A stretch of 40,375 nucleotides of DNA, from the NCBI GenBank assembly GCA_045605145.1, contig JAZUPH010000072.1, positions 1 to 40,375 of the forward strand, given 5' to 3'. A program made the position numbers and the translations under genes. Source of the DNA: CAMNAO01 sp045605145 (GTDB taxonomy: Bacteria > Bacillota > Clostridia > Oscillospirales > Oscillospiraceae). A model generated the notes under the pieces. It worked only from the letters and a program-made list of their open reading frames with translations. It did no database searches and had not been told where the DNA came from. How positions within the stretch are numbered: the first letter of the stretch is position 1; every line of letters begins with the position of its first letter. This document shows positions 8,338 through 16,560 of this stretch, one piece after another.

Positions 8338-9738
8338 TCAGTGTGTTACCTCACCGTACAGGCACCAGCTGCTGTCGGCGGTGATTTTTGCGTTTACAAA
8401 GCTGCCGATAAGGCCGTCAGGGCCGTTCAGATGCACCAGCCGGTTGCCGCTGGTCCGTGCGGTGTATTTATACTCGCTGCCCTCGGCAAAACCGTCCACC
8501 AGCACGCGGAAGGTCTTTTGCACGCAGGCGGCATTCTTCTTTGCGCTTATCTCATCCTGCAGCGCAGTCAGGCGCTTAAGGCGCTCAACCTTCTGGGCGT
8601 GAGTATAGGGGTCGTCCATTTTCGCCGCGGGTGTACCGATGCGGGGCGAGTAGATGAAAATGAACAGGGAGTCAAACTCCACCTGGCGCACAAGGCTCAT
8701 GGTGTCCTCAAATTCTTCCTCCGTCTCACCGGGGAAGCCCACGATAACATCGCTGGTCAGGACGAGGTCCGGCATATATTTGCGCGCGGTTTTGATAAGG
8801 TCAAGGTAGCGCGCCCTGTCATAGTGGCGGTTCATCACTTTCAGCACCCGGTCATTTCCACACTGGAAAGGCAGGTGGATATGCTTTGCGATTTTGTCGG
8901 AGGAGGCCATGACCTCAAACAGCTTTTCCGACGCATCCTTCGGGTGACTGGTCATATAGCGCAGGATGAAGTCCCCCTCAAGCTCGCTGCAGCGGCGCAG
9001 CAGTTCGGGAAAATCCACGCCGTCGCCGTCATAGCTGTTCACATTCTGACCCAGGAGATTGATCTCTTTTTTACCCAGGGCAATGAGCTCCCGCGCCTCA
9101 GCCAGAACCGCATTTGGGGTGCGGCTGATCTCTCTGCCGCGCACATAGGGCACGATGCAGTAAGAGCAGAAGTTGTTGCAGCCCTGCATTATGGGCAGCC
9201 ACGCCTTAACGCCCTCTTTGCGCAGGCTGGGCAGTCCCTCACACAGCACGCCGTCAGAGGGTTCGGACAGGAAGATGCGTTTTTTCACCTTCATGCGGCG
9301 CAAAAGCAGCTCGGGAAAGCGCCACAGCTCGTGAGGGCCGAAGACCATGTCAACATGGACATAGGATTTCTTTATTGTTTCCACCACGCTGGGCTGCTGG
9401 GCCATGCAGCCGCAGACGGCGATAATTTGCTCTTTCTTTGCCCGTTTTGTATGCACAAGGGCGCCAACATTGCCCAGCACGCGCTGCTGTGCATGCTCAC
9501 GCACGGCGCAGGTGTTGATGACGATAACATCGGCCTTAGCCTCATCCTGGGTAAAACCATAGCCCATGTCACGGAGCATTCCGCGGATCTTCTCGCTGTC
9601 CGCCTCATTCTGCTGACAGCCGTAAGTGTCCACAAAGGCAAGGGGCTGGGATTCATAGCGGGTGGGGATAAGATCCCTGATTTCATATATATAGCCGCGC
9701 TGTACGGCCAGTTCTTCGTTGCTTACAGTTCTTGTCAC
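8338..9738 (-). CDS. miaB: tRNA-2-methylthio-N6-dimethylallyladenosine synthase MiaB
   Basis: A 466-residue radical-SAM methylthiotransferase that adds the methylthio group to i6A37 of tRNA. The N-terminal UPF0004 domain has FVDTYGCQQNEAD, VINTCAVREHA and the third cluster cysteine in VCGCMAQ. The radical-SAM cluster motif is CNNFCSYCIVPYVRGRE (CxxxCxxC). A C-terminal TRAM domain ends with the VNAKI region. Its substrate is made by MiaA, encoded divergently in the mutL operon, so both steps of this modification lie within 5 kb. The start codon at 9738 is preceded by a GGGAGA-type site, and a consensus-like promoter lies upstream. Confidence 0.96.
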   Translation of the reverse strand: MTRTVSNEELAVQRGYIYEIRDLIPTRYESQPLAFVDTYGCQQNEADSEKIRGMLRDMGYGFTQDEAKADVIVINTCAVREHAQQRVLGNVGALVHTKRAKKEQIIAVCGCMAQQPSVVETIKKSYVHVDMVFGPHELWRFPELLLRRMKVKKRIFLSEPSDGVLCEGLPSLRKEGVKAWLPIMQGCNNFCSYCIVPYVRGREISRTPNAVLAEARELIALGKKEINLLGQNVNSYDGDGVDFPELLRRCSELEGDFILRYMTSHPKDASEKLFEVMASSDKIAKHIHLPFQCGNDRVLKVMNRHYDRARYLDLIKTARKYMPDLVLTSDVIVGFPGETEEEFEDTMSLVRQVEFDSLFIFIYSPRIGTPAAKMDDPYTHAQKVERLKRLTALQDEISAKKNAACVQKTFRVLVDGFAEGSEYKYTARTSGNRLVHLNGPDGLIGSFVNAKITADSSWCLYGEVTH

Positions 9739-9791
9739 GGGTGTCTCCCATCAATAGCAAGGATTGCAGTGCAGATGCTGCACCAACCTAT

Positions 9792-9820
9792 ATTTTAGCA
9801 TTTAGATATAGAATTTTCAA
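9792..9820 (-). promoter_or_regulatory. Sigma-A promoter of miaB-mutS
   Basis: TTGAAA and TAAAAT on the minus strand with a 17-base spacer, the -10 lying about 54 bases before the miaB start. Confidence 0.7.
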
Positions 9821-9831
9821 CCGGGATATTG

Positions 9832-9837
9832 TATAAT
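9832..9837 (+). promoter_or_regulatory. Possible -10 element facing mutL
   Basis: A perfect TATAAT on the plus strand, about 305 bases before mutL. The sequence 17 bases upstream (TAGAAT) is a poor -35. If used, it would overlap miaB's -35 region and place both repeat copies in the mutL leader. Confidence 0.35.
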
Positions 9838-9865
9838 AAAAAGCGTTCCAATCGCGACCTGATGC

Positions 9866-9944
9866 GTAGGGGCGGATTTCAGCTGTGCATTAAGCGGCAG
9901 TAAGTCGCTGTCGCTCCGACTGCCGCTAAAATATCCGCCCGCGA
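9866..9944. repeat. Structured intergenic repeat, copy 1
   Basis: A 79-base unit beginning GTAGGGGCGG and ending CCGCCCGCGA. The outer stem pairs GGGCGGAT (9870-9877) with ATCCGCCC (9933-9940). The inner stem pairs AGCGGCAGT (9893-9901) perfectly with ACTGCCGCT (9919-9927) around a 17-base loop. The second copy at 10021 has the same plan with different but still complementary stems, so the structure and not only the sequence appears to be kept. No coding frame or known RNA family is recognised. Confidence 0.7.
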
Positions 9945-9954
9945 TATGCCGATA

Positions 9955-9972
9955 GGCGCTTCTTGAAGCGCC
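9955..9972. repeat. Short perfect inverted repeat between the two repeat copies
   Basis: GGCGCTTC-TT-GAAGCGCC: eight complementary bases on each side of two thymines, directly after repeat copy 1. There is no T-run after it on either strand, so it is not an obvious terminator. Confidence 0.55.
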
Positions 9973-10020
9973 CCGACGACCCCGCCGATAAACGGTAATT
10001 CTGTAGAAAACATACATCCC

Positions 10021-10098
10021 GTAGGGGCGATTCAGCTTTGCATTAAGTGTCCGTAAGTCGCTGCCGCTCCAACGGACACTAAAACGCATCGCCCGCGA
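10021..10098. repeat. Structured intergenic repeat, copy 2
   Basis: A 78-base unit beginning GTAGGGGCGA and ending TCGCCCGCGA, 155 bases from the start of copy 1. The outer stem pairs GGGCGAT (10025-10031) with ATCGCCC (10088-10094). The inner stem pairs AGTGTCCGT (10046-10054) with ACGGACACT (10072-10080). The 17-base loop matches copy 1 at 15 of 17 positions. It ends 44 bases before the mutL start. Confidence 0.7.
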
Positions 10099-10142
10099 AA
10101 TGCACCGCAATCCCCCACACCAACAAGCAAGGAGCAGACACC

Positions 10143-12074
10143 ATGCCCGAAATTCGTCAGCTTTCGCCCCATGTTGCAGATATGATCGCCGCCGGTGAGG
10201 TGGTCGAGCGCCCTGCATCGGTGGTGAAGGAATTAATAGAAAACGCCGCCGACGCCGGTGCCACCGTTGTTAGTCTTGAGATACGAAACGGCGGCATGAG
10301 CTACATCCGCGTGACGGACAACGGCTGCGGTATGTCACCGAAGGACGCGCGGGTGGCTTTCCTGCGCCACGCTACCAGCAAACTGCGGGACGCCCGCGGG
10401 CTCGAGGCCATCGGCACCCTGGGCTTCCGGGGTGAGGCGCTGGCCGCCATCGCCGCCGTCAGCCGCATTGAAATGCTGACCCGTGAGCCGGGCTCTCCCG
10501 AGGGGACCCGCCTTGTGCTTGAGGCCGGCACCGTTGTGGAGGAGGCTCCCGCCGGTTGTCCCGACGGAACGACCATAATCGTGCGCGACCTGTTCTATAA
10601 CACACCGGCGCGCCTTAAATTCATGAAGACCGACCGTGCCGAGACCGGTGCCGTCACCGCCGCCGCCCTGCACTTCGCCCTGTCAAAACCAGGCGCCAGC
10701 CTGCGCTACATCCGCGACGGGCAGGAGGAGTTCCACACCCCCGGAGACGGGCAGACCGCTTCCGCGGTGTACACTCTTCTGGGGCGCGACACCGCCGCCG
10801 CCATGGTGAAGGTAGACGGCAGCGCCAACAATGTAAAGGTCACGGGTTTCGTCTGCACCCCCTACGCCGCCCGGGGCAACCGCACGATGCAGCTTTTCTT
10901 CGTCAACGGCCGCTTCGTAAAGTCCCGCGTGCTGCAGGCCGCACTGGAGCAGGCCTATAAAAATCAGCTTTTCACCGGAAAATTCCCCTCCTGCGTGCTG
11001 TATATCGACCTTAGCCTTGCCGCCGTGGATGTGAATGTCCACCCGGCAAAGACCGAGGTGCGTTTCCTGCGGGAGAAGGAAGTGTTCGACGCGGTGTATT
11101 ATTCCGTGCTGGGCGCACTGAGCAACGGCGGGGAAACCGCGGAGGTTGAGATAAGTCCCGGCACAAAAAGCACCATCGGAAAGCCCATCGTCTCCCCCGC
11201 CCCCAAGGCAGCGGCTACCGCTCCGGCAGCCAAGCCCGCCGCCACATCGGGCTATACCGGCCGTGTATCCATCCCCTCCGGCGGCTTCAAAACGGTAAAA
11301 GCGGGTGAAACCAATCTCTTCAGCCGCGGCGGCTTTGCCCGCGGCGGTGCCGTACACGACAGCGGCGCGGCAAAATACAACGCGGCACCCATGCCGCAGC
11401 CCAGAATCGACAGCAAAGCGGTACCTGTTGAGCGGCCAAAAATCGACCAGACCGCCATCCCCATGCCCAAGGCGGAGCCTGCCCCGGTACAGCAGGAGCT
11501 GGCGGTACCCGACCCGGATTGGCGCATCGTGGGCGAGGCGCTGAGCACTTACATCATCGTTGAAAAGGGCGACAGCATTATCCTCATTGACAAGCACGCC
11601 GCCCATGAGCGCGTGATCTTTGACCGGCTGATGGCAAACAAAGAACCGGTGATGAGTCAGCCGCTCCTTGCGCCCTTTATCATCACCATGCAGGCGGAGG
11701 ACAGTGCCCTCATCCTCGATAACCTTGAGCTGATGGCTCAGTACGGGTTTGAAGTGGACGCCTTCGGTGCCGACAGCATCGCGGTGCGCGCCGTGCCCAC
11801 GGATGTTGAACTGGGCGATGCGGGCAGCATGCTTGAGATGATCGCCGCGGAGATCCGCAGCAATTCTGCAAAGCCCGACAGCGCCAGGGACGCCATACTG
11901 CATACCGTGGCATGCAAGGCCGCCATCAAAGCCGGAAAGCGCAGCGACCCCATGGAACATAAGGCCGTGGCGGAGGCCGTGATGAGCGGCAGGGTGCGCT
12001 ACTGCCCCCACGGCAGACCCGTATCCGTAACCATGACCAAATACGAGCTGGACAGGCTGTTTAAACGCGTATGA
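10143..12074 (+). CDS. mutL: DNA mismatch repair protein MutL with endonuclease-type C-terminal domain
   Basis: A 643-residue partner of MutS. The GHKL ATPase has KELIENAADAG (about residues 29-39), DNGCGMS, GTLGFRGEAL and the LFYNTPARLKFMK segment. A Pro/Ala-rich linker of about 130 residues follows. The C-terminal domain has DKHAAHERVIFD (the DQHAxxExxxxE metal motif, with Asp at the last position), ACKAAIKAG and CPHGRPVSV, indicating a nicking-type MutL as expected where there is no MutH. The start follows AAGGAG by eight bases. Its stop overlaps the miaA start (ATGA). The long leader carries the two structured repeats. Confidence 0.96.
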   Translation: MPEIRQLSPHVADMIAAGEVVERPASVVKELIENAADAGATVVSLEIRNGGMSYIRVTDNGCGMSPKDARVAFLRHATSKLRDARGLEAIGTLGFRGEALAAIAAVSRIEMLTREPGSPEGTRLVLEAGTVVEEAPAGCPDGTTIIVRDLFYNTPARLKFMKTDRAETGAVTAAALHFALSKPGASLRYIRDGQEEFHTPGDGQTASAVYTLLGRDTAAAMVKVDGSANNVKVTGFVCTPYAARGNRTMQLFFVNGRFVKSRVLQAALEQAYKNQLFTGKFPSCVLYIDLSLAAVDVNVHPAKTEVRFLREKEVFDAVYYSVLGALSNGGETAEVEISPGTKSTIGKPIVSPAPKAAATAPAAKPAATSGYTGRVSIPSGGFKTVKAGETNLFSRGGFARGGAVHDSGAAKYNAAPMPQPRIDSKAVPVERPKIDQTAIPMPKAEPAPVQQELAVPDPDWRIVGEALSTYIIVEKGDSIILIDKHAAHERVIFDRLMANKEPVMSQPLLAPFIITMQAEDSALILDNLELMAQYGFEVDAFGADSIAVRAVPTDVELGDAGSMLEMIAAEIRSNSAKPDSARDAILHTVACKAAIKAGKRSDPMEHKAVAEAVMSGRVRYCPHGRPVSVTMTKYELDRLFKRV

Positions 12075-13009
12075 GCAGGAAAGTTATCGTTATAACCGGG
12101 CCCACCGCCACCGGCAAGACCTCCCTTGGCGTTGAGCTGGCACTGAAGCTGGGCGGTGAGGTGGTCTCTGCCGACTCGATGCAGATATACCGCCGCATGG
12201 ACATCGGCACGGCAAAGCCGTCTATAGAGGAGATGCGGGGCGTCCGGCACCATATGCTGGACGTGGCCGATCCCAGCGAGGATTACTCCGTGTCCCGCTA
12301 CGCCGACGAGGCCGCAGTGTGCGTGGACGACATTTTAAGCCGCGGCAAATGCCCCATTATCGTGGGCGGCACAGGGCTTTACATCGACGCCCTTATCCGC
12401 GGCACAGGCTTTGCCCCCAAGGGGGATGATGCTCTGCGGGATGAACTCAACGCGCAGTACGACACCGGGGGTGAGGATGCCCTTCGCCGCCGCCTTGCCG
12501 CGGTGGATCCCGACAGTGAGGCGAGGATAACCCGCAACGACAGAAGGCGCCTTGTCCGCGCCATGGAGGTATATCTCCTGAGCGGAAAGACCCTCACTTA
12601 CTTCGACGCGCTCAGCCGCGTCTCTCCCCCCAGATATGAGGCGGCTAAAATCGCCCTCACCTTTACCGCGCGGGAAGCGCTCTACGCCCGCATTGACCGC
12701 CGTGTTGACATCATGGTGGATATGGGTCTTCGGGCCGAGGTGGAGCGGCTTCTTGACGAGGGTGTTGACCCCCGCCGTACCGCGATGCAGGCCATCGGCT
12801 ACAAAGAGTACGCCGCCGCAATATGCGGCCAGTGCAGCGAGAATGACGCCATTGAGTCCATAAAGCGGGAGAGCCGCCGCTATGCCAAGCGCCAGCTATC
12901 CTGGTTGCGGCGGGAAAACGGCATCGGCTGGATAGAGTGGGAGGATGCACCCAATCTGACAAAGGGAGTAGCTTTTTCGACAGAATTTGCGCACAGCTTC
13001 GGTATATGA
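12071..13009 (+). CDS. miaA: tRNA dimethylallyltransferase MiaA
   Basis: A 312-residue enzyme that transfers the dimethylallyl group to A37 of tRNAs reading UNN codons. Visible are the P-loop GPTATGKTSL (about residues 9-18), SADSMQIYRRMDIGTAKP, the GGTGLYIDAL motif, and a C-terminal region with AIGYKEY and YAKRQLSWLRR. The start overlaps the mutL stop by four bases, so translation is coupled. The order mutL-miaA-hfq is a common Gram-positive arrangement. Its product is the substrate of MiaB, encoded on the other strand at 8338-9738. Confidence 0.97.
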   Translation: MSRKVIVITGPTATGKTSLGVELALKLGGEVVSADSMQIYRRMDIGTAKPSIEEMRGVRHHMLDVADPSEDYSVSRYADEAAVCVDDILSRGKCPIIVGGTGLYIDALIRGTGFAPKGDDALRDELNAQYDTGGEDALRRRLAAVDPDSEARITRNDRRRLVRAMEVYLLSGKTLTYFDALSRVSPPRYEAAKIALTFTAREALYARIDRRVDIMVDMGLRAEVERLLDEGVDPRRTAMQAIGYKEYAAAICGQCSENDAIESIKRESRRYAKRQLSWLRRENGIGWIEWEDAPNLTKGVAFSTEFAHSFGI

Positions 13010-13072
13010 TAGCCATATGTCCGCCGGGAGCGGGCGAATATAAACCGGCACTGCCGGAAAGGATGGCTACAT

Positions 13073-13315
13073 ATGCAGAAGGCTTTTAATTTGCAGGATT
13101 CTTTTCTCAACCAGGCGCGCAAAACCGCGGTTCCGCTGACGGTGTTCCTTGTGAACGGCTTCCAGCTGCGCGGCGTTGTGACAGGCTTTGACAGTTTTAC
13201 CGTTGTGGTAAATTCAGAGGGTAAGCAGCAGCTTATCTATAAACACGCGATCTCCACCATCGCCCCGGCGCGCCCCATTCTTCTGGGCAGCGGGGACGAG
13301 GCGCCGGCGGAGTAA
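13073..13315 (+). CDS. hfq: RNA chaperone Hfq
   Basis: An 80-residue Sm-like protein forming hexamers that bind small RNAs and A-rich mRNA. The Sm1 motif region is NLQDSFLNQARKTAVPLTVFLVNG (residues about 6-29), followed by LRGVVTGFDSFTVVV, and the Sm2 signature is IYKHAIST (about residues 53-60). An acidic tail of about 10 residues follows. Length and motifs are typical of clostridial Hfq. It starts with ATG 63 bases after miaA and shares its operon. Confidence 0.97.
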   Translation: MQKAFNLQDSFLNQARKTAVPLTVFLVNGFQLRGVVTGFDSFTVVVNSEGKQQLIYKHAISTIAPARPILLGSGDEAPAE

Positions 13316-13362
13316 CACCGCGGAGGAGGTCGCACCGACAGCAATATAGGGAGGGATGCCGC

Positions 13363-14520
13363 ATAAAACGCTCAGACGGACTTATTCGGGGCATCTCTTT
13401 CCTCATTTTTGTGGCAGTTGCCTGCTATATAGGCTATTATCTATACGATAGCTGGAAAAACCCCTTCCGCACAAGCACTGCCCAGGCCGTGACGGTTGCC
13501 AACAGCGTAGAGTGCAGCGGCTATGTCGTGCGGGACGAAAAGACCATATGGGTGGACGCGGAATATTTCAGCTTTGAAGCCGACGACGGCCAGAAGGTCA
13601 GCACAGGCCACGCGGTTGCCGCCATATATGACAGTGAAGCCGCCTACGCCCGTGCCGGACAGCGGCGCGAGCTTATGCTGCAGCGGGACAGTATTGCCCG
13701 CATCATTTCAGACGGCGGCAGCAGGGCGTCAATATATGAGCAGATGATCGCCCTGTCCGGCGCGGCAAGAAGCGGCGACAGTGAAGCATTGGAGGGCGCC
13801 GCACTGAGTCTGCAGACGCTGCTGCTGAGCGGCGGTGTCGATCTGCAGGCGATGCTGGACGACATCGACAGCCGGATCGCGGCCATAGACGCAGCCAGCC
13901 GGGACGACACGGAGTATCTGCCCGCCTCACAGGCAGGCCTTTTCTCCTCTTTCAGTGACGGGTATGAGCGCGTGGGCACGGACAGACTTGCCGGCCTGTA
14001 TCCCGGGGATCTTTCCGCTGTGTTTTCCACGGCGGCTCCGGGGGACGCCAAGCTGGTGACCGGCATCGGCTGGTGCTATGCCGCAGTGCTGGATTACGAG
14101 CTGACACTGGCTATGCAAACAGGAGGCACCGTACTCATTGGCTTCGACAGCCTTTCCGGCACGCAGTTTGAGATGGAAGTCAGCAGCATCGGCAGCCCCG
14201 ACAACAGCGGCCGATGCGTTGTGGTGTTCTCCTCACAGAAGGACATTGACAAAGTCCTCCGGCTGCGTGAAGAGCATGCCACCGTGGTACTGTCCTCCTT
14301 TTCCGGGGTATCCATACCGGAAGAGGCCATACTGCGGGACAAGGACGGGGATCCTTTCATCTATGTCATCTCCGGCCTGCAGGCGCGGAAGGTGGAAATT
14401 GAGGTAATCAGCGTCACAGACGGGGTGGCGACCGTGCGTTCCGACGACCGGCTTCTGGTTGGCGGCGCACAGATAATTGTTCAGGCAAGTGAACTGTACG
14501 ACGGAAAGGTGGTGGGCTGA
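13363..14520 (+). CDS. Membrane-anchored HlyD-like adaptor protein of the division cluster, apparent ATA start
   Basis: About 385 residues: a short basic N-terminus (KRSDGLIR), one transmembrane helix (about residues 9-27), then an extracytoplasmic part with a lipoyl/barrel-sandwich segment (DDGQKVSTGHAVAAIYD), an alpha-helical hairpin of about 80 residues and a C-terminal beta domain. It resembles HlyD-type adaptors found just before yggS-sepF in many Clostridia, with unknown role. No ATG, GTG or TTG exists in frame where the basic N-terminus begins. An ATA at 13363 lies eight bases after AGGGAGG. The first normal start, GTG at 13411, has no ribosome site and would cut into the membrane helix. 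It shares its reading frame with the following yggS, separated only by a TGA. Confidence 0.75.
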   Translation: MKRSDGLIRGISFLIFVAVACYIGYYLYDSWKNPFRTSTAQAVTVANSVECSGYVVRDEKTIWVDAEYFSFEADDGQKVSTGHAVAAIYDSEAAYARAGQRRELMLQRDSIARIISDGGSRASIYEQMIALSGAARSGDSEALEGAALSLQTLLLSGGVDLQAMLDDIDSRIAAIDAASRDDTEYLPASQAGLFSSFSDGYERVGTDRLAGLYPGDLSAVFSTAAPGDAKLVTGIGWCYAAVLDYELTLAMQTGGTVLIGFDSLSGTQFEMEVSSIGSPDNSGRCVVVFSSQKDIDKVLRLREEHATVVLSSFSGVSIPEEAILRDKDGDPFIYVISGLQARKVEIEVISVTDGVATVRSDDRLLVGGAQIIVQASELYDGKVVG

Positions 14521-15213
14521 ACGGACATCGAATACAGAGTAAAGTCCATACTTGAGCGGGCGGCCCATGCGGCGATCAACGCAGGACGCAGGCCGGAGGA
14601 TATCCGCGTGGTGGCGGCGTCAAAATTGAACGATTCCGCCAGGGTGCAGGCCGCCATACGCGCCGGTATCCGCGACTGCGGCGAGAATCGCTGTCAGGAA
14701 CTGGTGGATAAATATGCACAGGGTGCCTACGAGGGCGCAAAGCTGCATTACATAGGCCATCTGCAGAAGAACAAACTCAACAAGCTCATCGGCGTGTGTG
14801 AGCTTATCCAGTCGGTGGACAGCCCCGATATGCTCAGCGCCATATCACAGCGCGCGCTGGCAAAGGGCATACGCCAGAACGTGCTTGTGGAGGTCAATAT
14901 CGGGCGCGAAGCAAATAAGTCCGGGGCACTGCCGGAGGCCGTGGATGAGCTGATGGCCGCCGCCGCCGAACTGGACGGAATTGTGATAAAAGGTATTATG
15001 TCTATCCCTCCCAGACAGGAAGGAAATGGACAAATTTCCAATTATTTTGACAAGTTGTGCAAGATATATGTTGACACGGCGGCAAAAAAATACGATAATA
15101 CTGATATGTGTGTACTGTCGATGGGTATGAGCTCTGACTTTGAGGATGCCATACTTGCCGGGGCGAACATGGTTCGCATCGGCTCGGCAATTTTCGGACA
15201 GCGGCACTATTGA
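14521..15213 (+). CDS. yggS: YggS/YlmE-family pyridoxal-phosphate homeostasis protein, apparent ACG start
   Basis: About 230 residues of the fold-type III PLP-binding family (PLPBP), which buffers PLP and affects amino-acid pools. Motifs are VVAASK, with the PLP lysine at about residue 35, GENRCQEL, YIGHLQKNK, SVDS, and SMGMSSDFEDAI with GANMVRIGSAIFG binding the phosphate. Full length by family comparison begins at ACG 14521, directly after the TGA of the adaptor gene and five bases after AAGGTGG. GTG at 14608 follows GGAGG but would lose 29 conserved residues, including the first helix. So either a near-cognate start, a coupled restart, a base error, or a shorter protein. It precedes sepF, as in the ylmE-ylmF order of B. 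subtilis. Confidence 0.88.
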   Translation, partial: TDIEYRVKSILERAAHAAINAGRRPEDIRVVAASKLNDSARVQAAIRAGIRDCGENRCQELVDKYAQGAYEGAKLHYIGHLQKNKLNKLIGVCELIQSVDSPDMLSAISQRALAKGIRQNVLVEVNIGREANKSGALPEAVDELMAAAAELDGIVIKGIMSIPPRQEGNGQISNYFDKLCKIYVDTAAKKYDNTDMCVLSMGMSSDFEDAILAGANMVRIGSAIFGQRHY

Positions 15214-15257
15214 CCGCGCTTTTGCGCCATCATTCCACAGGAGTGTGAAAAACAGAT

Positions 15258-15731
15258 ATGAGTATTCTCAGCGACCTGAAAAAACTGGCCCGCCCTTATG
15301 ATGAAGACGAAGACGAATTTGATGATTTCGGTGCCAAGGCGATAGAGCGCGTGCCCACCACGCCCAAAACCGTGGCACAGTCCCGTGTCAGCTACGGCGG
15401 ATACGAGGACAAGACCGAGACCAATAAGGTCGTCAATATCCATGCCACCGCTCAGCTGCAGGTCATTCTTGTCAAGCCCGAGCGCTATGAAAATGTGACG
15501 GAAATCGCCGATCATCTCAGAGAGAAGCGCACCGTCGTCCTCAATCTTGAACAGACCAACAAGGATACCGCCCGCCGCATTCTGGACTTTATGAGCGGCG
15601 CCGCCTATTCCCAGCAGGGCAAGATCAAAAAGATCGCCGTTAACACCTTCCTCATCACCCCCTACTATGTGGATCTGATGGGTGAGGATGATCTTATTGA
15701 TGAGCTTGAGAACAAAGGTCTCAATTTCTGA
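15258..15731 (+). CDS. sepF: Cell division protein SepF
   Basis: A 157-residue partner of FtsZ that helps anchor and align the Z-ring. The layout is typical: an N-terminal amphipathic segment (MSILSDLKKLARPY), an acidic linker (residues about 15-25), then the globular domain with VILVKPERYENVTEIADHLREKRTVVLNLEQ, DTARRILDFMSGAAYSQQGKI and NTFLITP. It lies between yggS and divIVA. The ylmG and ylmH genes that usually sit between sepF and divIVA in B. subtilis are absent. Confidence 0.96.
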   Translation: MSILSDLKKLARPYDEDEDEFDDFGAKAIERVPTTPKTVAQSRVSYGGYEDKTETNKVVNIHATAQLQVILVKPERYENVTEIADHLREKRTVVLNLEQTNKDTARRILDFMSGAAYSQQGKIKKIAVNTFLITPYYVDLMGEDDLIDELENKGLNF

Positions 15732-15789
15732 GCCGACCGTATAAAACAAAGTATTTACAGCTAACATAGATAAAAAGGGAGAAGATACT

Positions 15790-16494
15790 ATGCTTACACC
15801 GCAGGACATTCAGGAAAAAGCATTTTCCAAAGCCGCTTTCAATGGCTACGCCATGGCTGAAGTTGACGAATTCCTCGAGGAGATTGGCGACGATTACGCC
15901 GCCCTGTTTAAAGAGAACGCAACCCTGAAGACCAATATGCGCGCCCTCATCGAGAAGGTGAAGGAATACCGCGCCACCGAGGACGCCATGCGCGGTGCCC
16001 TGCTGACCGCCCAGAAGATGAGCGACCAGCAGATCGCAGATGCCCAGCAGAAGGCTCAGCAGATCATTGCCGACGCCCAGAAAGAGGCCGCCGCCATCAT
16101 CGCCGACGCAGAAAAGCAGTACGACATCAAGAAGACCGAGTTCGGCCGCCGCACTGCCGCCGAGGTTGAGGGTGTCCGCGCTGCCCGCGCCGCAACCGCA
16201 GAGTATCTGAACTCTTCCCGTCAGCTTCTGGCACACCAGGCCAAGCTGCTTGCCGATCTGGAGAAGCTCAACAAAATGCCCGAGCCCAAGAAGGCCGAGC
16301 CCGAGGTTGAAATCCCTGTTGAGGAGCCTGTGAAGGTCGCAGCACCCAAGGCCGCCCCCAAGGTCGCTCCCGCGCAGCAGCCTGCTTCCACCGGCACCAA
16401 GGTTTTCGGCAGCGAGTTTAAAGAGGCCGTGAAGAGAGGTACCCAGAGCGAGCAGTACAGTTTCGACGATCTGGACCTGTCCATCCTGGGCTGA
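15790..16494 (+). CDS. divIVA: DivIVA/GpsB-family cell division and polarity protein
   Basis: A 234-residue coiled-coil protein. The N-terminal lipid-binding domain has TPQDIQEKAFSKAAFNGYAMAEVDEFLEEI (residues about 3-32). A coiled coil follows, rich in QQIADAQQKAQQIIADAQ repeats, then a Pro/Ala-rich linker (about 168-200) and a C-terminal tail ending in YSFDDLDLSILG. Family members mark curved membrane at poles and septa. A GGGAGAAG ribosome site precedes the ATG. It closes the yggS-sepF-divIVA set; a hairpin separates it from ileS. Confidence 0.93.
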   Translation: MLTPQDIQEKAFSKAAFNGYAMAEVDEFLEEIGDDYAALFKENATLKTNMRALIEKVKEYRATEDAMRGALLTAQKMSDQQIADAQQKAQQIIADAQKEAAAIIADAEKQYDIKKTEFGRRTAAEVEGVRAARAATAEYLNSSRQLLAHQAKLLADLEKLNKMPEPKKAEPEVEIPVEEPVKVAAPKAAPKVAPAQQPASTGTKVFGSEFKEAVKRGTQSEQYSFDDLDLSILG

Positions 16495-16518
16495 GCCCGC
16501 TTAAATCGTAAGACCGCA

Positions 16519-16560
16519 GACGCTCATGCCAGGCGGCATGAGCGTCGCTTATCGTTATAT
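16519..16560 (+). terminator. Hairpin between divIVA and ileS, possible (leaky) terminator
   Basis: GACGCTCATGCC (16519-16530) pairs perfectly with GGCATGAGCGTC (16535-16546) around a four-base loop. The following stretch is only moderately T-rich, so termination may be partial, letting some transcripts continue into ileS. No T-box leader features are seen before ileS. Confidence 0.55.

Noticed and set aside
10143..12074. Several long open frames antisense to mutL
   Set aside because: They have no family signature, and the sense strand carries every MutL motif.
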